Position numbers and translations under genes: made by a program. Shown here piece after piece: positions 57,225-64,000 of a stretch of 64,000 bases of DNA. The DNA is from Croceibacterium segetis (GTDB taxonomy: Bacteria > Pseudomonadota > Alphaproteobacteria > Sphingomonadales > Sphingomonadaceae). The DNA is taken from assembly GCF_011320115.1 (NCBI RefSeq), contig NZ_JAANOZ010000006.1:1-64000 (forward strand), in the 5' to 3' direction. How positions within the stretch are numbered: position 1 is the stretch's first letter; every line of letters starts with the position of its first letter. The notes under the pieces were generated by a model. It made no database searches. It saw only the letters and a program-made list of their open reading frames with translations, and was not told where the DNA came from.

Positions 57225-60200
57225 TTATCCCCCGGCGAGCAAGCTGGCGTTGCCTCCGGCCGCGGTGGTGTCCACCGTCACGACCCGCTCGATGGCGAAG
57301 CGCGGCAGGTAGTGCGGGCCACCGGCCTTGGGGCCGGTGCCGGACAGGCCCTCGCCGCCGAACGGCTGGCTGCCGACAACCGCGCCGATCTGGTTGCGGT
57401 TGACGTAGAGGTTGCCGACCTTCGCGTGCGCCTCGACGAAATGGCGGACCGAATCGATCCGGCTGTGCAGCCCGAGCGTGAGGCCGAAGCCGGTCGAGTT
57501 GATCTCGTCGATCACCCCCGCCAGGTTGCCCGCCTGCCAGCGGACGACGTGGAGCACGGGGCCGAAATTCTCCTGGGTAAGCTCGTGGATCGAGCCGATC
57601 TCGATGATCGTCGGGGCAACGAAAGTGCCGCCCCTGGCGCCCTTCGGCAGGTCGCGCCGCCACAGCGGGCAGCCGGCCTTCTTCATCGCCGCGACATGCC
57701 TGTCGAGCGCAGCCTTGGCTTCGGCGTCGATCACCGGGCCGACGTCGGTTTCGACCCGCTCGGGATCGCCGATCACCAGCGCCTCGAAGGCGCCGCGGAT
57801 CATTTCCAGCGTGGCGTCGGCGATGTCTTCCTGCAGGTAGGCCAGGCGCAGGGCGGAGCAGCGCTGGCCGGCGCTCTGGAAGGCGCTCGCCATCACGTCG
57901 CGAGTGACCTGCTCGGGCAGGGCCGAACTATCGACGATCAGCGCGTTCTGTCCACCGGTCTCGGCGATCAGCGTGGCGAGCGGCCCGTTGCGGCCGGCGA
58001 GCGCGCGGTTGATCGCGTGCGCGGTCTCGGTCGATCCGGTGAAGGCGACTCCGGCGAGGCGCGGGTCGGAGGTCAGCGCGGCGCCGACCTTGCCGTCGCC
58101 CGGAACCAGCTGGAGCACGTCGTCGGGAATGCCGGCCTCGTGGCACAGCCGCACGGCCAAGGCCGCGATCAGCGGCGTTTGCTCGGCCGGCTTGGCAAGC
58201 ACCGAATTGCCGGCGGCGAGCGCGGCGGCGGTCATGCCGGTGAAGATCGCCAGCGGGAAGTTCCATGGGCTGATCGTGGCGAAGACGCCGCGGCCGTGCA
58301 GGTGCAGCGTGTTGTCCTCGCCGGTCGGGCCCGGCATCGGGTGCGGCCCGGCGAACAGCCGCCGCGCCTCGGCGGCGTAGTAACGCAGGAAGTCGACCGC
58401 TTCGCGCACCTCCAGCACGGCATCGAGCAGGGTCTTGCCCGCCTCGCGCTGGCACAGCGAGATGAACTCGGCGGTATGCGCCTCGTAAAGTTCGGCCGCG
58501 CGGTCGAGAACCGCTGCGCGCGCCATGCCGCCGAGCGCGTCCCAGCCGAATTGCGCTTCGACGGCGCGCGAAAAGGCGAGGTCGATGTCCCTAGCGCTCG
58601 CGTAGAGCACCTGGCCGACGACTTGGCCGTTGTCCTGCGGCGAGCGAACCTCGTGCGTTTCGCCGCCCTTGCCCGCCAGCACCGTCGGAGCGGCGGCCCA
58701 TTCGCGCCCGTCCAGCGCGCGCAGCTCCGCCAGCAGCGGCTCGCGCACGAGCGGATCGGCGAGGTCGACGCCTTTGCTGTTCCTGCGGTCGGGAAAAATG
58801 TCCGCCGGCAGCGGGATCGCCGGGTTGCGGCGCGGTTCGAGCGCCGCGAGATCGCGCACCGGATCGGTGGTCAGCTCGCCAACCGGCACCTCTGCGTCCG
58901 CCATGCGGTTGACGAAGCTCGAGTTGGCGCCGTTCTCGAGCAGGCGGCGTACGAGATAGGCGAGCAGGTCCTTGTGCCCCCCGACTGGTGCGTAGATGCG
59001 CACCGGCGTCTGGCGGTCGCCCTCCTCCTCGGCGAGCACTTCGTAGACATCCTCGCCCATCCCGTGGAGGCGCTGGAACTCGAATTCACGCCCAGCCGCG
59101 AGCGCCTTCACGGCACCGATCGTATAGGCGTTGTGAGTGGCGAACGCGGGATAGATCGCGTCCTCAGCCGTGAGCAGCCTGGCGGCGCAGGCGAGGTATG
59201 AGGCGTCGGTCGCGACCTTGCGGGTGAACACCGGGTAGTCGCGATAACCGCCGACCTGGCCGAGCTTGATCTCGCTGTCCCAGTAGGCGCCCTTGACCAG
59301 CCGCACCATCAACCGCCTGTTGTGCCGCCGGGCCAGCGCGACGACCCAGTCGACCAGCGGCACGGCGCGCTTCTGGTAGGCTTGCAGCGCCATGCCGAAG
59401 CCCTGCCAGCCGTTCGCGAACAGCGAGTCGTCGGCAACCAGCGCCTCGATGATATCGAGGCTCAATTCGAGCCGCTCGGCTTCCTCGGCGTCGATGGTGA
59501 AATGGATATCCGCCTTGCTGGCCGCCAGCGCCAGCTCGCGCACCATCGGCACCAGCGCCGCCTTGGCCGCCTCGGCGTGGTAGAAGTCGTATTTCGGATA
59601 CAGCGCCGAGAGCTTGACCGAGATGCCCGGGCTGGCTTTGACACCGCCCTTCGCCTCCTTCGCCAGCCGCTTGATCGCCGCGGCGTAGCTGGCGCGGTAG
59701 CGCTCGGCGTCGGCATAAGTCATCGCCGCTTCACCGAGCATGTCGAAGCTGTGCGACAGGCCACGTTTGCGCTCGGGCGCGGCGCGCTTCAGGGCTTCGT
59801 CGATCGTCCTCCCAAAGACGAACTGCCCGCCGAGAATGCGCATCGCCTGCAGCGTCGCCTGGCGGATCACCGGCTCGCCGAGCCGCGCGGTCGCCCGGCG
59901 CAAGCTGCTCGCCATCCCGGCCTCGGCCTCGCGCCCGCGCAGCACCTGGCCGGTGAGCATCAGCGAGAAGGTCGCCGCGTTGACGAATGTCGAGCTGCTT
60001 TCGCCGAGGTGCTCGCCCCAGTCGATCCCGGCGAGCTTGTCGTGGATCAGCGCGTCGGCGGTCTCGGTGTCCGGCACCCGCAACAGCGCCTCGGCTAGGC
60101 ACATCAGCGCGATGCCTTCCTCGGTCGCGAGGCCGTAGCTCTGCAGGAACGCGTCGAGGCCGGCCGCCTTGCGCCCGCGCGCACCCTCGATCAGCCTGGC

Positions 60201-60320
60201 GGCGAGCCTTGCCGCGCCGGCATGCACCGCCGAGGCAGGGGCCGCCTGCCGCAGCCGCTCGGCAACGCATGCCTCCTCATCCATTCGGAAAGTCTGGCGG
60301 AGCGCGCTGCGGTCGATCAT
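57225..60320 (-). CDS. putA: Bifunctional proline dehydrogenase / P5C dehydrogenase
   Basis: A 1031-residue enzyme oxidising proline to glutamate. N-terminal helical arm, then FAD-dependent proline dehydrogenase (KGGVKASPGISVKLSALYPK; MVRLVKGAYWDSEIK) and aldehyde dehydrogenase with GNSVLAKPAEQTPL, ETGGQNALIVDSSA and catalytic FQSAGQRCSALRL. No ribbon-helix-helix autoregulator domain at the N-terminus, so it is not the trifunctional form. Start at ATG 60320 (MIDRSALRQTFRMDEEA). Upstream open frame to 60530 is not conserved. Confidence 0.95.
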   Translation of the reverse strand: MIDRSALRQTFRMDEEACVAERLRQAAPASAVHAGAARLAARLIEGARGRKAAGLDAFLQSYGLATEEGIALMCLAEALLRVPDTETADALIHDKLAGIDWGEHLGESSSTFVNAATFSLMLTGQVLRGREAEAGMASSLRRATARLGEPVIRQATLQAMRILGGQFVFGRTIDEALKRAAPERKRGLSHSFDMLGEAAMTYADAERYRASYAAAIKRLAKEAKGGVKASPGISVKLSALYPKYDFYHAEAAKAALVPMVRELALAASKADIHFTIDAEEAERLELSLDIIEALVADDSLFANGWQGFGMALQAYQKRAVPLVDWVVALARRHNRRLMVRLVKGAYWDSEIKLGQVGGYRDYPVFTRKVATDASYLACAARLLTAEDAIYPAFATHNAYTIGAVKALAAGREFEFQRLHGMGEDVYEVLAEEEGDRQTPVRIYAPVGGHKDLLAYLVRRLLENGANSSFVNRMADAEVPVGELTTDPVRDLAALEPRRNPAIPLPADIFPDRRNSKGVDLADPLVREPLLAELRALDGREWAAAPTVLAGKGGETHEVRSPQDNGQVVGQVLYASARDIDLAFSRAVEAQFGWDALGGMARAAVLDRAAELYEAHTAEFISLCQREAGKTLLDAVLEVREAVDFLRYYAAEARRLFAGPHPMPGPTGEDNTLHLHGRGVFATISPWNFPLAIFTGMTAAALAAGNSVLAKPAEQTPLIAALAVRLCHEAGIPDDVLQLVPGDGKVGAALTSDPRLAGVAFTGSTETAHAINRALAGRNGPLATLIAETGGQNALIVDSSALPEQVTRDVMASAFQSAGQRCSALRLAYLQEDIADATLEMIRGAFEALVIGDPERVETDVGPVIDAEAKAALDRHVAAMKKAGCPLWRRDLPKGARGGTFVAPTIIEIGSIHELTQENFGPVLHVVRWQAGNLAGVIDEINSTGFGLTLGLHSRIDSVRHFVEAHAKVGNLYVNRNQIGAVVGSQPFGGEGLSGTGPKAGGPHYLPRFAIERVVTVDTTAAGGNASLLAGG

Positions 60321-60363
60321 CCGCGGCCCCCTGCACCCGGTTTCAGTTGCAATCAAGTAGGCC

Positions 60364-61254
60364 TCAGCCCTCGATCCACTCGTACCGGAAGGCATCCCCG
60401 TCGCGTTTGACGTGGCCCGCGCTGGTGCGGCGAAAGTGCGCGGGAAAGCACAGGAGCTCCTCGTCGGCGGCGCGCTGCATCGTCCGCACCCGGGTGGCGC
60501 TGGCCATCGCCCCGTCCATGTCGAAGGCAAACTTCAGGTCGTGGCGGATCAGCTGCACCGGGTGGTGGATCACGTCGCCCCAGAATAGCGCCGGCGGGCC
60601 ATCGGCTTCGGCGGTGATCGTGCAGCAGCCGGGCGAATGGCCGAACGCGGGTTCGAGCCAGACGCCGTCGTGGATCTCGCGGTGGGCGACGTGGTTCTCG
60701 TCGACCAGCTCGGCCTGACCCGCTTCCATCACCGGCACGATGGAATCGAGGAGCGCCTCGTGGTGCAGCTCCTCGCCCTCGGGGTTGGCCTGGAAGTAGT
60801 CGAAGTCGCGCTTGCCGAAGAGATACTTCGCGTTGGCGAACGTCGGCAGCCATTTGCCGTTGTCGAGCCGGGTGTTCCAGCCGACATGGTCGAAGTGCAG
60901 GTGGGTGCACATCACCAGGTCGATGTCCTCCGGCGCGAAGCCCGCGCGCCGCAGGTTGCCGAGGTAATCGGTGTCGAGCTGGCTCACCTCGGGCAGCGAG
61001 CGGTTCTTGTGATTGCCGCAGCACGTGTCGATCAGGATCCGCCGCCCGTCGAGCTCGATCACCCAGCTGTGGACCGAGAAGGTCATGAAGCTGGTCTCGG
61101 GATCGGGATTGACCTCGTCGGGCTGGTCGTACCATTCGAGCAGGCGGCGCATGTCGGCCTCGGTGGTGCCCGGCAGCTGGCTCAGCAGCGGTACGGGCGA
61201 ATCCATCTCGTGCACCTTGTGAATGCGCATGCGCCCGAGCTCGATCGGCTTCAT
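60364..61254 (-). CDS. Metallo-beta-lactamase-fold hydrolase
   Basis: A 296-residue MBL-fold enzyme. Zinc-binding CTHLHFDHVGWN (HxHxDH), EPAFGHSPGCCTIT, FWGDVIHHP supply the metal ligands. It is in the quorum-quenching lactonase/aryl hydrolase-like group, but substrate cannot be assigned. Its stop is 44 bases from putA; the start at 61254 faces the TPP enzyme gene at 61295. Confidence 0.85.
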   Translation of the reverse strand: MKPIELGRMRIHKVHEMDSPVPLLSQLPGTTEADMRRLLEWYDQPDEVNPDPETSFMTFSVHSWVIELDGRRILIDTCCGNHKNRSLPEVSQLDTDYLGNLRRAGFAPEDIDLVMCTHLHFDHVGWNTRLDNGKWLPTFANAKYLFGKRDFDYFQANPEGEELHHEALLDSIVPVMEAGQAELVDENHVAHREIHDGVWLEPAFGHSPGCCTITAEADGPPALFWGDVIHHPVQLIRHDLKFAFDMDGAMASATRVRTMQRAADEELLCFPAHFRRTSAGHVKRDGDAFRYEWIEG

Positions 61255-61294
61255 TGCTCTCTCCCGCCGGCTCGGCTAGCCGGTCGCGCGCATC

Positions 61295-62980
61295 TTGGGA
61301 GAAACGATGAGACAGGGCAACGGCATCGTGGACCAGCAGGTCCATGCGAGCGGAACGGTGGCCGACGCGATCGCGGCCGTGCTCAAGCGCGAAGGCGTGA
61401 CGATGGTCTTCGGTTATCCGCGCAACCAGATCCTCGAAGCCGCCGCGCGGATCGACATCCGCACGGTGATCGTGCGGCAGGAACGCACCGGCGTGCACAT
61501 GGCCGATGCCGTCAGCCGGATGAGCAAGGGCGGCGACATGGGCGTGTTCGTGATGCAGCACGGCCCCGGCGCGGAAAACGCCATGGGCGGCGTGGCGCAG
61601 GCCTTCGCAGAGAGCGTGCCGGTGCTGGTCATGCCGCAAGGCTACGCGCTCAGCCAGATGTACGTGCCCTACAACTTCAACTCGGTGCGCTCGATGGCCA
61701 CTTACGCCAAGCACGCCGAGCCGCTGACCAGCGGCGACCAGGTGGTGCCGGTGCTGCGCCGCGCTTTCGCGATGCTGCGCAACGGCCGCCCGCAGCCGGT
61801 GGTGCTCGAGCTGCCTTACGACGTGCTCGGCCAGCCCTACGAAGGCGCCTTCGACTATATCCCCGGCAAGGTCGTCCGCTCGCAGCCGGCGCAGGACGAG
61901 ATCGAGGCGGCGGCCGAGCTGCTGATCGCCGCCGAAGACCCGGCGATCTACGCCGGACAGGGCATCCACTGGTCCGAAGCCTACGACGAGCTGCGCGCGC
62001 TCGCCGAGCACCTGGCGATCCCGGTGATGACCAGCCTTCCGGGCAAGAGCGCGTTCGACGAGACCCACCCGCTGGCGCTCGGTTCGGGCGGCAACGGGAT
62101 CAACGCCTGCGTGCGCAAGTGGCTCGACGAGTGCGACCTGCTGTTCGGCGTCGGCTGCAGCTTCACCGCAACCTCGTTCGGGCTCGCCATCCCGCCGGGC
62201 AAGCGGGTGATCCACGCGACGCTCGACCCGCTCGACATCGACAAGTCGGTGCCGAGCGAGCTGGCGCTGGCCGGCGATGCCAAGCTGACGCTGGCGGCGC
62301 TGCTGGATGCGGTGAAGCGGCGGGTGCCGCAGGCGCGCGATTCCTCGAAAGTGGCGCAGGCGATCAAGGACACCGAGCGCGAATGGCTGGCGAAGTGGGA
62401 AGCCAAGCGCTCGTCCGACGCCGCGCCGCTCTCGCCCTACCGGGTGCTGCGCGACCTCTACGACACCCTCGATGTGCCGAACACCATCGTCACCCACGAC
62501 GCCGGATCCCCGCGCGACCAGCTGGTCCCGTTCTGGAAGTGCGTCAGCCCGCACAGCTACATCGGCTGGGGCAAGTCGACCCAGCTCGGCTACGGCCTCG
62601 GCCTGGCGATGGGCGCGAAGCTCGCCTGCCCGGACAAGCTGTGCATCAACGTCTGGGGCGACGCGGCGATCGGCTTTACCGGCACCGACCTCGAGACCGC
62701 GGCGCGCGACCGGATCCCGATCCTCTCGATCCTGCTCAACAACGAGGCGATGGCGATCGAGCTGCCGATCATGCCGGTGGCGACCGAGAAATACCGCGCG
62801 ACCGACATCACCGGCGACTACGCCGCGTTCGCGCGCTCGCTCGGCTGCCACGGCGAACGGGTGACCGAGGCGAGCGAGATCGTGCCGGCCATCAAGCGCG
62901 CGCTGGCGGCGATCGAAGCGGGCCAGCCGGCGCTGGTCGAGTTCATCACCGAGAAGGAAACCGAGATCTCGCGCGGCTGA
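61295..62980 (+). CDS. Thiamine-diphosphate-dependent enzyme, acetolactate synthase-like
   Basis: A 561-residue TPP enzyme with three domains. Catalytic Glu in VRQERTGVHMADA; central domain ASGRKVVI-type region; TPP/Mg2+ motif VWGDAAIGFTGTD...LNN. The overall arrangement resembles acetolactate synthase or a related carboligase/oxalyl-CoA-type enzyme; FAD-binding residues were not confirmed. No ilvH small subunit is adjacent, so the biosynthetic isozyme is unlikely. ATG 61295 follows GGGAGAAACG. Confidence 0.8.
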   Translation: MGETMRQGNGIVDQQVHASGTVADAIAAVLKREGVTMVFGYPRNQILEAAARIDIRTVIVRQERTGVHMADAVSRMSKGGDMGVFVMQHGPGAENAMGGVAQAFAESVPVLVMPQGYALSQMYVPYNFNSVRSMATYAKHAEPLTSGDQVVPVLRRAFAMLRNGRPQPVVLELPYDVLGQPYEGAFDYIPGKVVRSQPAQDEIEAAAELLIAAEDPAIYAGQGIHWSEAYDELRALAEHLAIPVMTSLPGKSAFDETHPLALGSGGNGINACVRKWLDECDLLFGVGCSFTATSFGLAIPPGKRVIHATLDPLDIDKSVPSELALAGDAKLTLAALLDAVKRRVPQARDSSKVAQAIKDTEREWLAKWEAKRSSDAAPLSPYRVLRDLYDTLDVPNTIVTHDAGSPRDQLVPFWKCVSPHSYIGWGKSTQLGYGLGLAMGAKLACPDKLCINVWGDAAIGFTGTDLETAARDRIPILSILLNNEAMAIELPIMPVATEKYRATDITGDYAAFARSLGCHGERVTEASEIVPAIKRALAAIEAGQPALVEFITEKETEISRG

Positions 62981-62986
62981 TGGGCC

Positions 62987-63292
62987 TCAGCCGAGGCACC
63001 AGTTGCCGCGGTAGCCTTTCCACGCCTCGGCCAGCCCTTCGCGCACCAGCGCCGCGCTCGCGCAGCCGGGATGGCTCACCTCGGGCGCGTTGATGTCGGC
63101 GATGCGGATCTTCTGGCCCCGGTACCAGAAGGTGTCGCCGTCGACGACGCAAGTCACCCGCCCGGGGCCCGAGCAGAGCCCGAAGCGTGCTGTTTCGCGG
63201 TCGGCGGACGCAGCGGAGACGGCTGAAGGCGGAGCCAGGCAGAGCAGCGCTGCCAGCCCCGCGACTGCAATTGAGAAGGATCGCCGAGCCAC
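62987..63292 (-). CDS. SNase-like protein lacking the middle of the domain
   Basis: A 101-residue exported protein (signal peptide about 1-28, GTG start at 63292) that is nearly identical in plan to the nuclease at 6110: VVDGDTFWYRGQKIRIADIN and a C-terminal GLAEAWKGYRGNW. Alignment shows an internal gap: residues equivalent to 130-180 of the long protein are missing, including the DKYGRSL arginine. Asp51, Asp53, Arg63, Asp66 and Glu71 remain. It is in frame and looks expressed, but is unlikely to be a normal nuclease. No second copy of the lost segment is nearby. Confidence 0.75.
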   Translation of the reverse strand: MARRSFSIAVAGLAALLCLAPPSAVSAASADRETARFGLCSGPGRVTCVVDGDTFWYRGQKIRIADINAPEVSHPGCASAALVREGLAEAWKGYRGNWCLG

Positions 63293-63365
63293 TGCGCCAT
63301 CGTGCGCCGCTCGGGCCCGGCGAACGATTCAGGACCAGCCCCTAAGGGTCATTGCGCACACGAAG

Positions 63366-63389
63366 AGGGCGGCGGTTTCCCGCCGCCCT
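63366..63389 (-). terminator. Hairpin downstream of 63410-63820 gene
   Basis: AGGGCGGCGG and CCGCCGCCCT form a perfect 10-base stem with TTTC in the loop, 21 bases past the stop of the minus-strand gene at 63410. Only a short T stretch follows on the minus strand, so it is a likely but unproven terminator. Confidence 0.5.
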
Positions 63390-63409
63390 CCAGCGTGACC
63401 CGGCTGAGC

Positions 63410-63820
63410 TTAGTCGCTGTGCTTCTTGTGCTTCTTGTGCTTGGTGTCGGTGGTCGTCTGGGCATCGGCATCGGCCGTGCCGGCTCCGGTCGCGGCGCCC
63501 GCATCCGTGGTGGTGTCGGTCTTGGTCTGGCCGGGGGCGTTGCCGAGCGCGTCGACCGCCTTGGCCGTGGCATCCGGAACTGTGGTCTGGGCCTGGTCGC
63601 TGGCCTGCGGCGAGGTCGACTGCACGCGATCGGTCACGTCCGGCAAGTTGTTGCCGACGCCGTTCGCGCTGCCGTGCGCGGTCACGTCAGCGCCTGCTCC
63701 CGCCGCTGAGGGGACATTCGCTCCGGCGTTGGCGTTGGCATGCGCGTCTTGCGCCTGGGCGGCGCTTCCGGCGCCGAGCGCCAGCGCAAAGGGCAGTGCG
63801 AGAGTGGTGAAAGTCTTCAT
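63410..63820 (-). CDS. Exported low-complexity protein
   Basis: A 136-residue protein with a signal peptide (1-23, SAAQAQ), then alanine/threonine/aspartate-rich, low-complexity sequence (AHANANAGANVPSAAGAG, TTTDAGAATGAGTADADAQ) and a C-terminal KHKKHKKHSD. There is no recognisable fold. The basic end may interact with acidic polymers but this is guesswork. Confidence 0.6.
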   Translation of the reverse strand: MKTFTTLALPFALALGAGSAAQAQDAHANANAGANVPSAAGAGADVTAHGSANGVGNNLPDVTDRVQSTSPQASDQAQTTVPDATAKAVDALGNAPGQTKTDTTTDAGAATGAGTADADAQTTTDTKHKKHKKHSD

Positions 63821-63862
63821 GTCGTTGTCTCCAAGGTTGACCCCCCGTTGGAACGACAGAGA

Positions 63863-64000
63863 CTAATCGCCCGGCAAATGGCTCCCGCGGATGCGACCGA
63901 ACGCGCCGTCCTTCGGGCGACCGGAGCCTTGCGGCCGGAACACCGTGCGGGGCGCGGGTCTCACCACCTCGGGGGAGCCGGTCGCCGACCTCGCGCGTTG
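63863..64000 (-). CDS. 3' end of a gene running off the window
   Basis: An open minus-strand frame of about 45 residues ends with TAG at 63863 (EVVRPAPRTVFRPQGSGRP, ending RIRGSHLPGD). The FRPQGSGRP tail recalls basic C-termini of S4-domain RNA-binding proteins, but the next residues do not fit well, so no function is assigned. The composition (Arg/Pro-rich) keeps confidence low. Confidence 0.35.
   Translation of the reverse strand, partial: QRARSATGSPEVVRPAPRTVFRPQGSGRPKDGAFGRIRGSHLPGD

Noticed and set aside
60353-62851. 832-codon minus-strand open frame
   Set aside because: Antisense to the TPP enzyme and out of phase over the MBL-fold gene; both have strong motifs.
63411-63440. CTTCTTGTG repeats as a CRISPR-like array
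   Set aside because: They encode the KHKKHKKH tail of the exported low-complexity protein; there are no spacers.

Overview
The window is high-GC chromosomal DNA from an alphaproteobacterium, most likely order Sphingomonadales (Sphingomonas, Novosphingobium or Erythrobacter-like). This is inferred from protein character: class Ia ribonucleotide reductase with a CLACQ tail, a Fiu-type siderophore receptor beside PiuC, DUF2171/DUF4402/DUF1326-DUF2182 proteins, an HWE-type histidine kinase, and many short exported alanine-rich proteins. No rRNA, tRNA, CRISPR array, intact insertion sequence or prophage was seen. The coding sequences fill most of the window and the organisation is that of an ordinary chromosome with a few accessory patches.

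Layout. 1-2694: end of a catabolic-looking cluster on the minus strand (exported protein cut by the window edge, alpha/beta hydrolase, FAD monooxygenase). 2752-7011: small envelope or stress-type genes, a large palindromic repeat element (4057-4155), a two-helix SLATT-like protein, and a membrane-anchored staphylococcal-type nuclease convergent with an Excalibur protein. 7199-13799: ribonucleotide reductase, with nrdB (minus) and nrdA (minus) separated by six small genes; a decayed AIPR-type phage-defence gene and a DUF7662 gene sit directly behind nrdB. 13800-16900: iron uptake (piuC, fiu-like receptor, two Fur-like boxes). 16897-25178: an HTH-VOC fusion, a VIT transporter, nadB, an LpqC-like esterase, a Crp/Fnr regulator, an ABC ATPase and several small exported proteins. 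25250-32403: a frameshifted 2-oxoglutarate oxygenase, a GNAT, a duplicated DoxX-like membrane protein, guaA coupled to a thioredoxin-like lipoprotein, and a sulfatase. 32404-40488: DUF421 pair, M20 peptidase, gyrB, MFS transporter, trxB.

40507-47076 holds two leucine-degradation genes, mccB and isovaleryl-CoA dehydrogenase, separated by unrelated genes (DUF1326-DUF2182 pair, an esterase) and followed by an orphan barstar-like inhibitor. 47219-56025: histidine kinase, MFS transporter, NDUFAF7-like methyltransferase coupled to lgt, glnD, and an mreB without mreCD. 56041-64000: DoxX, dcd, putA, a metallo-beta-lactamase-fold hydrolase, a thiamine-diphosphate enzyme, a second nuclease gene missing the middle of its domain, and an exported low-complexity protein.

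No large new system stands out. The most interesting items are the 4.1 kb palindromic element, the internally deleted nuclease paralogue, the HTH-VOC gene with a strong internal ribosome binding site, the eroded defence genes behind nrdB, and a 2-nt insertion in a CT tract that splits a dioxygenase.
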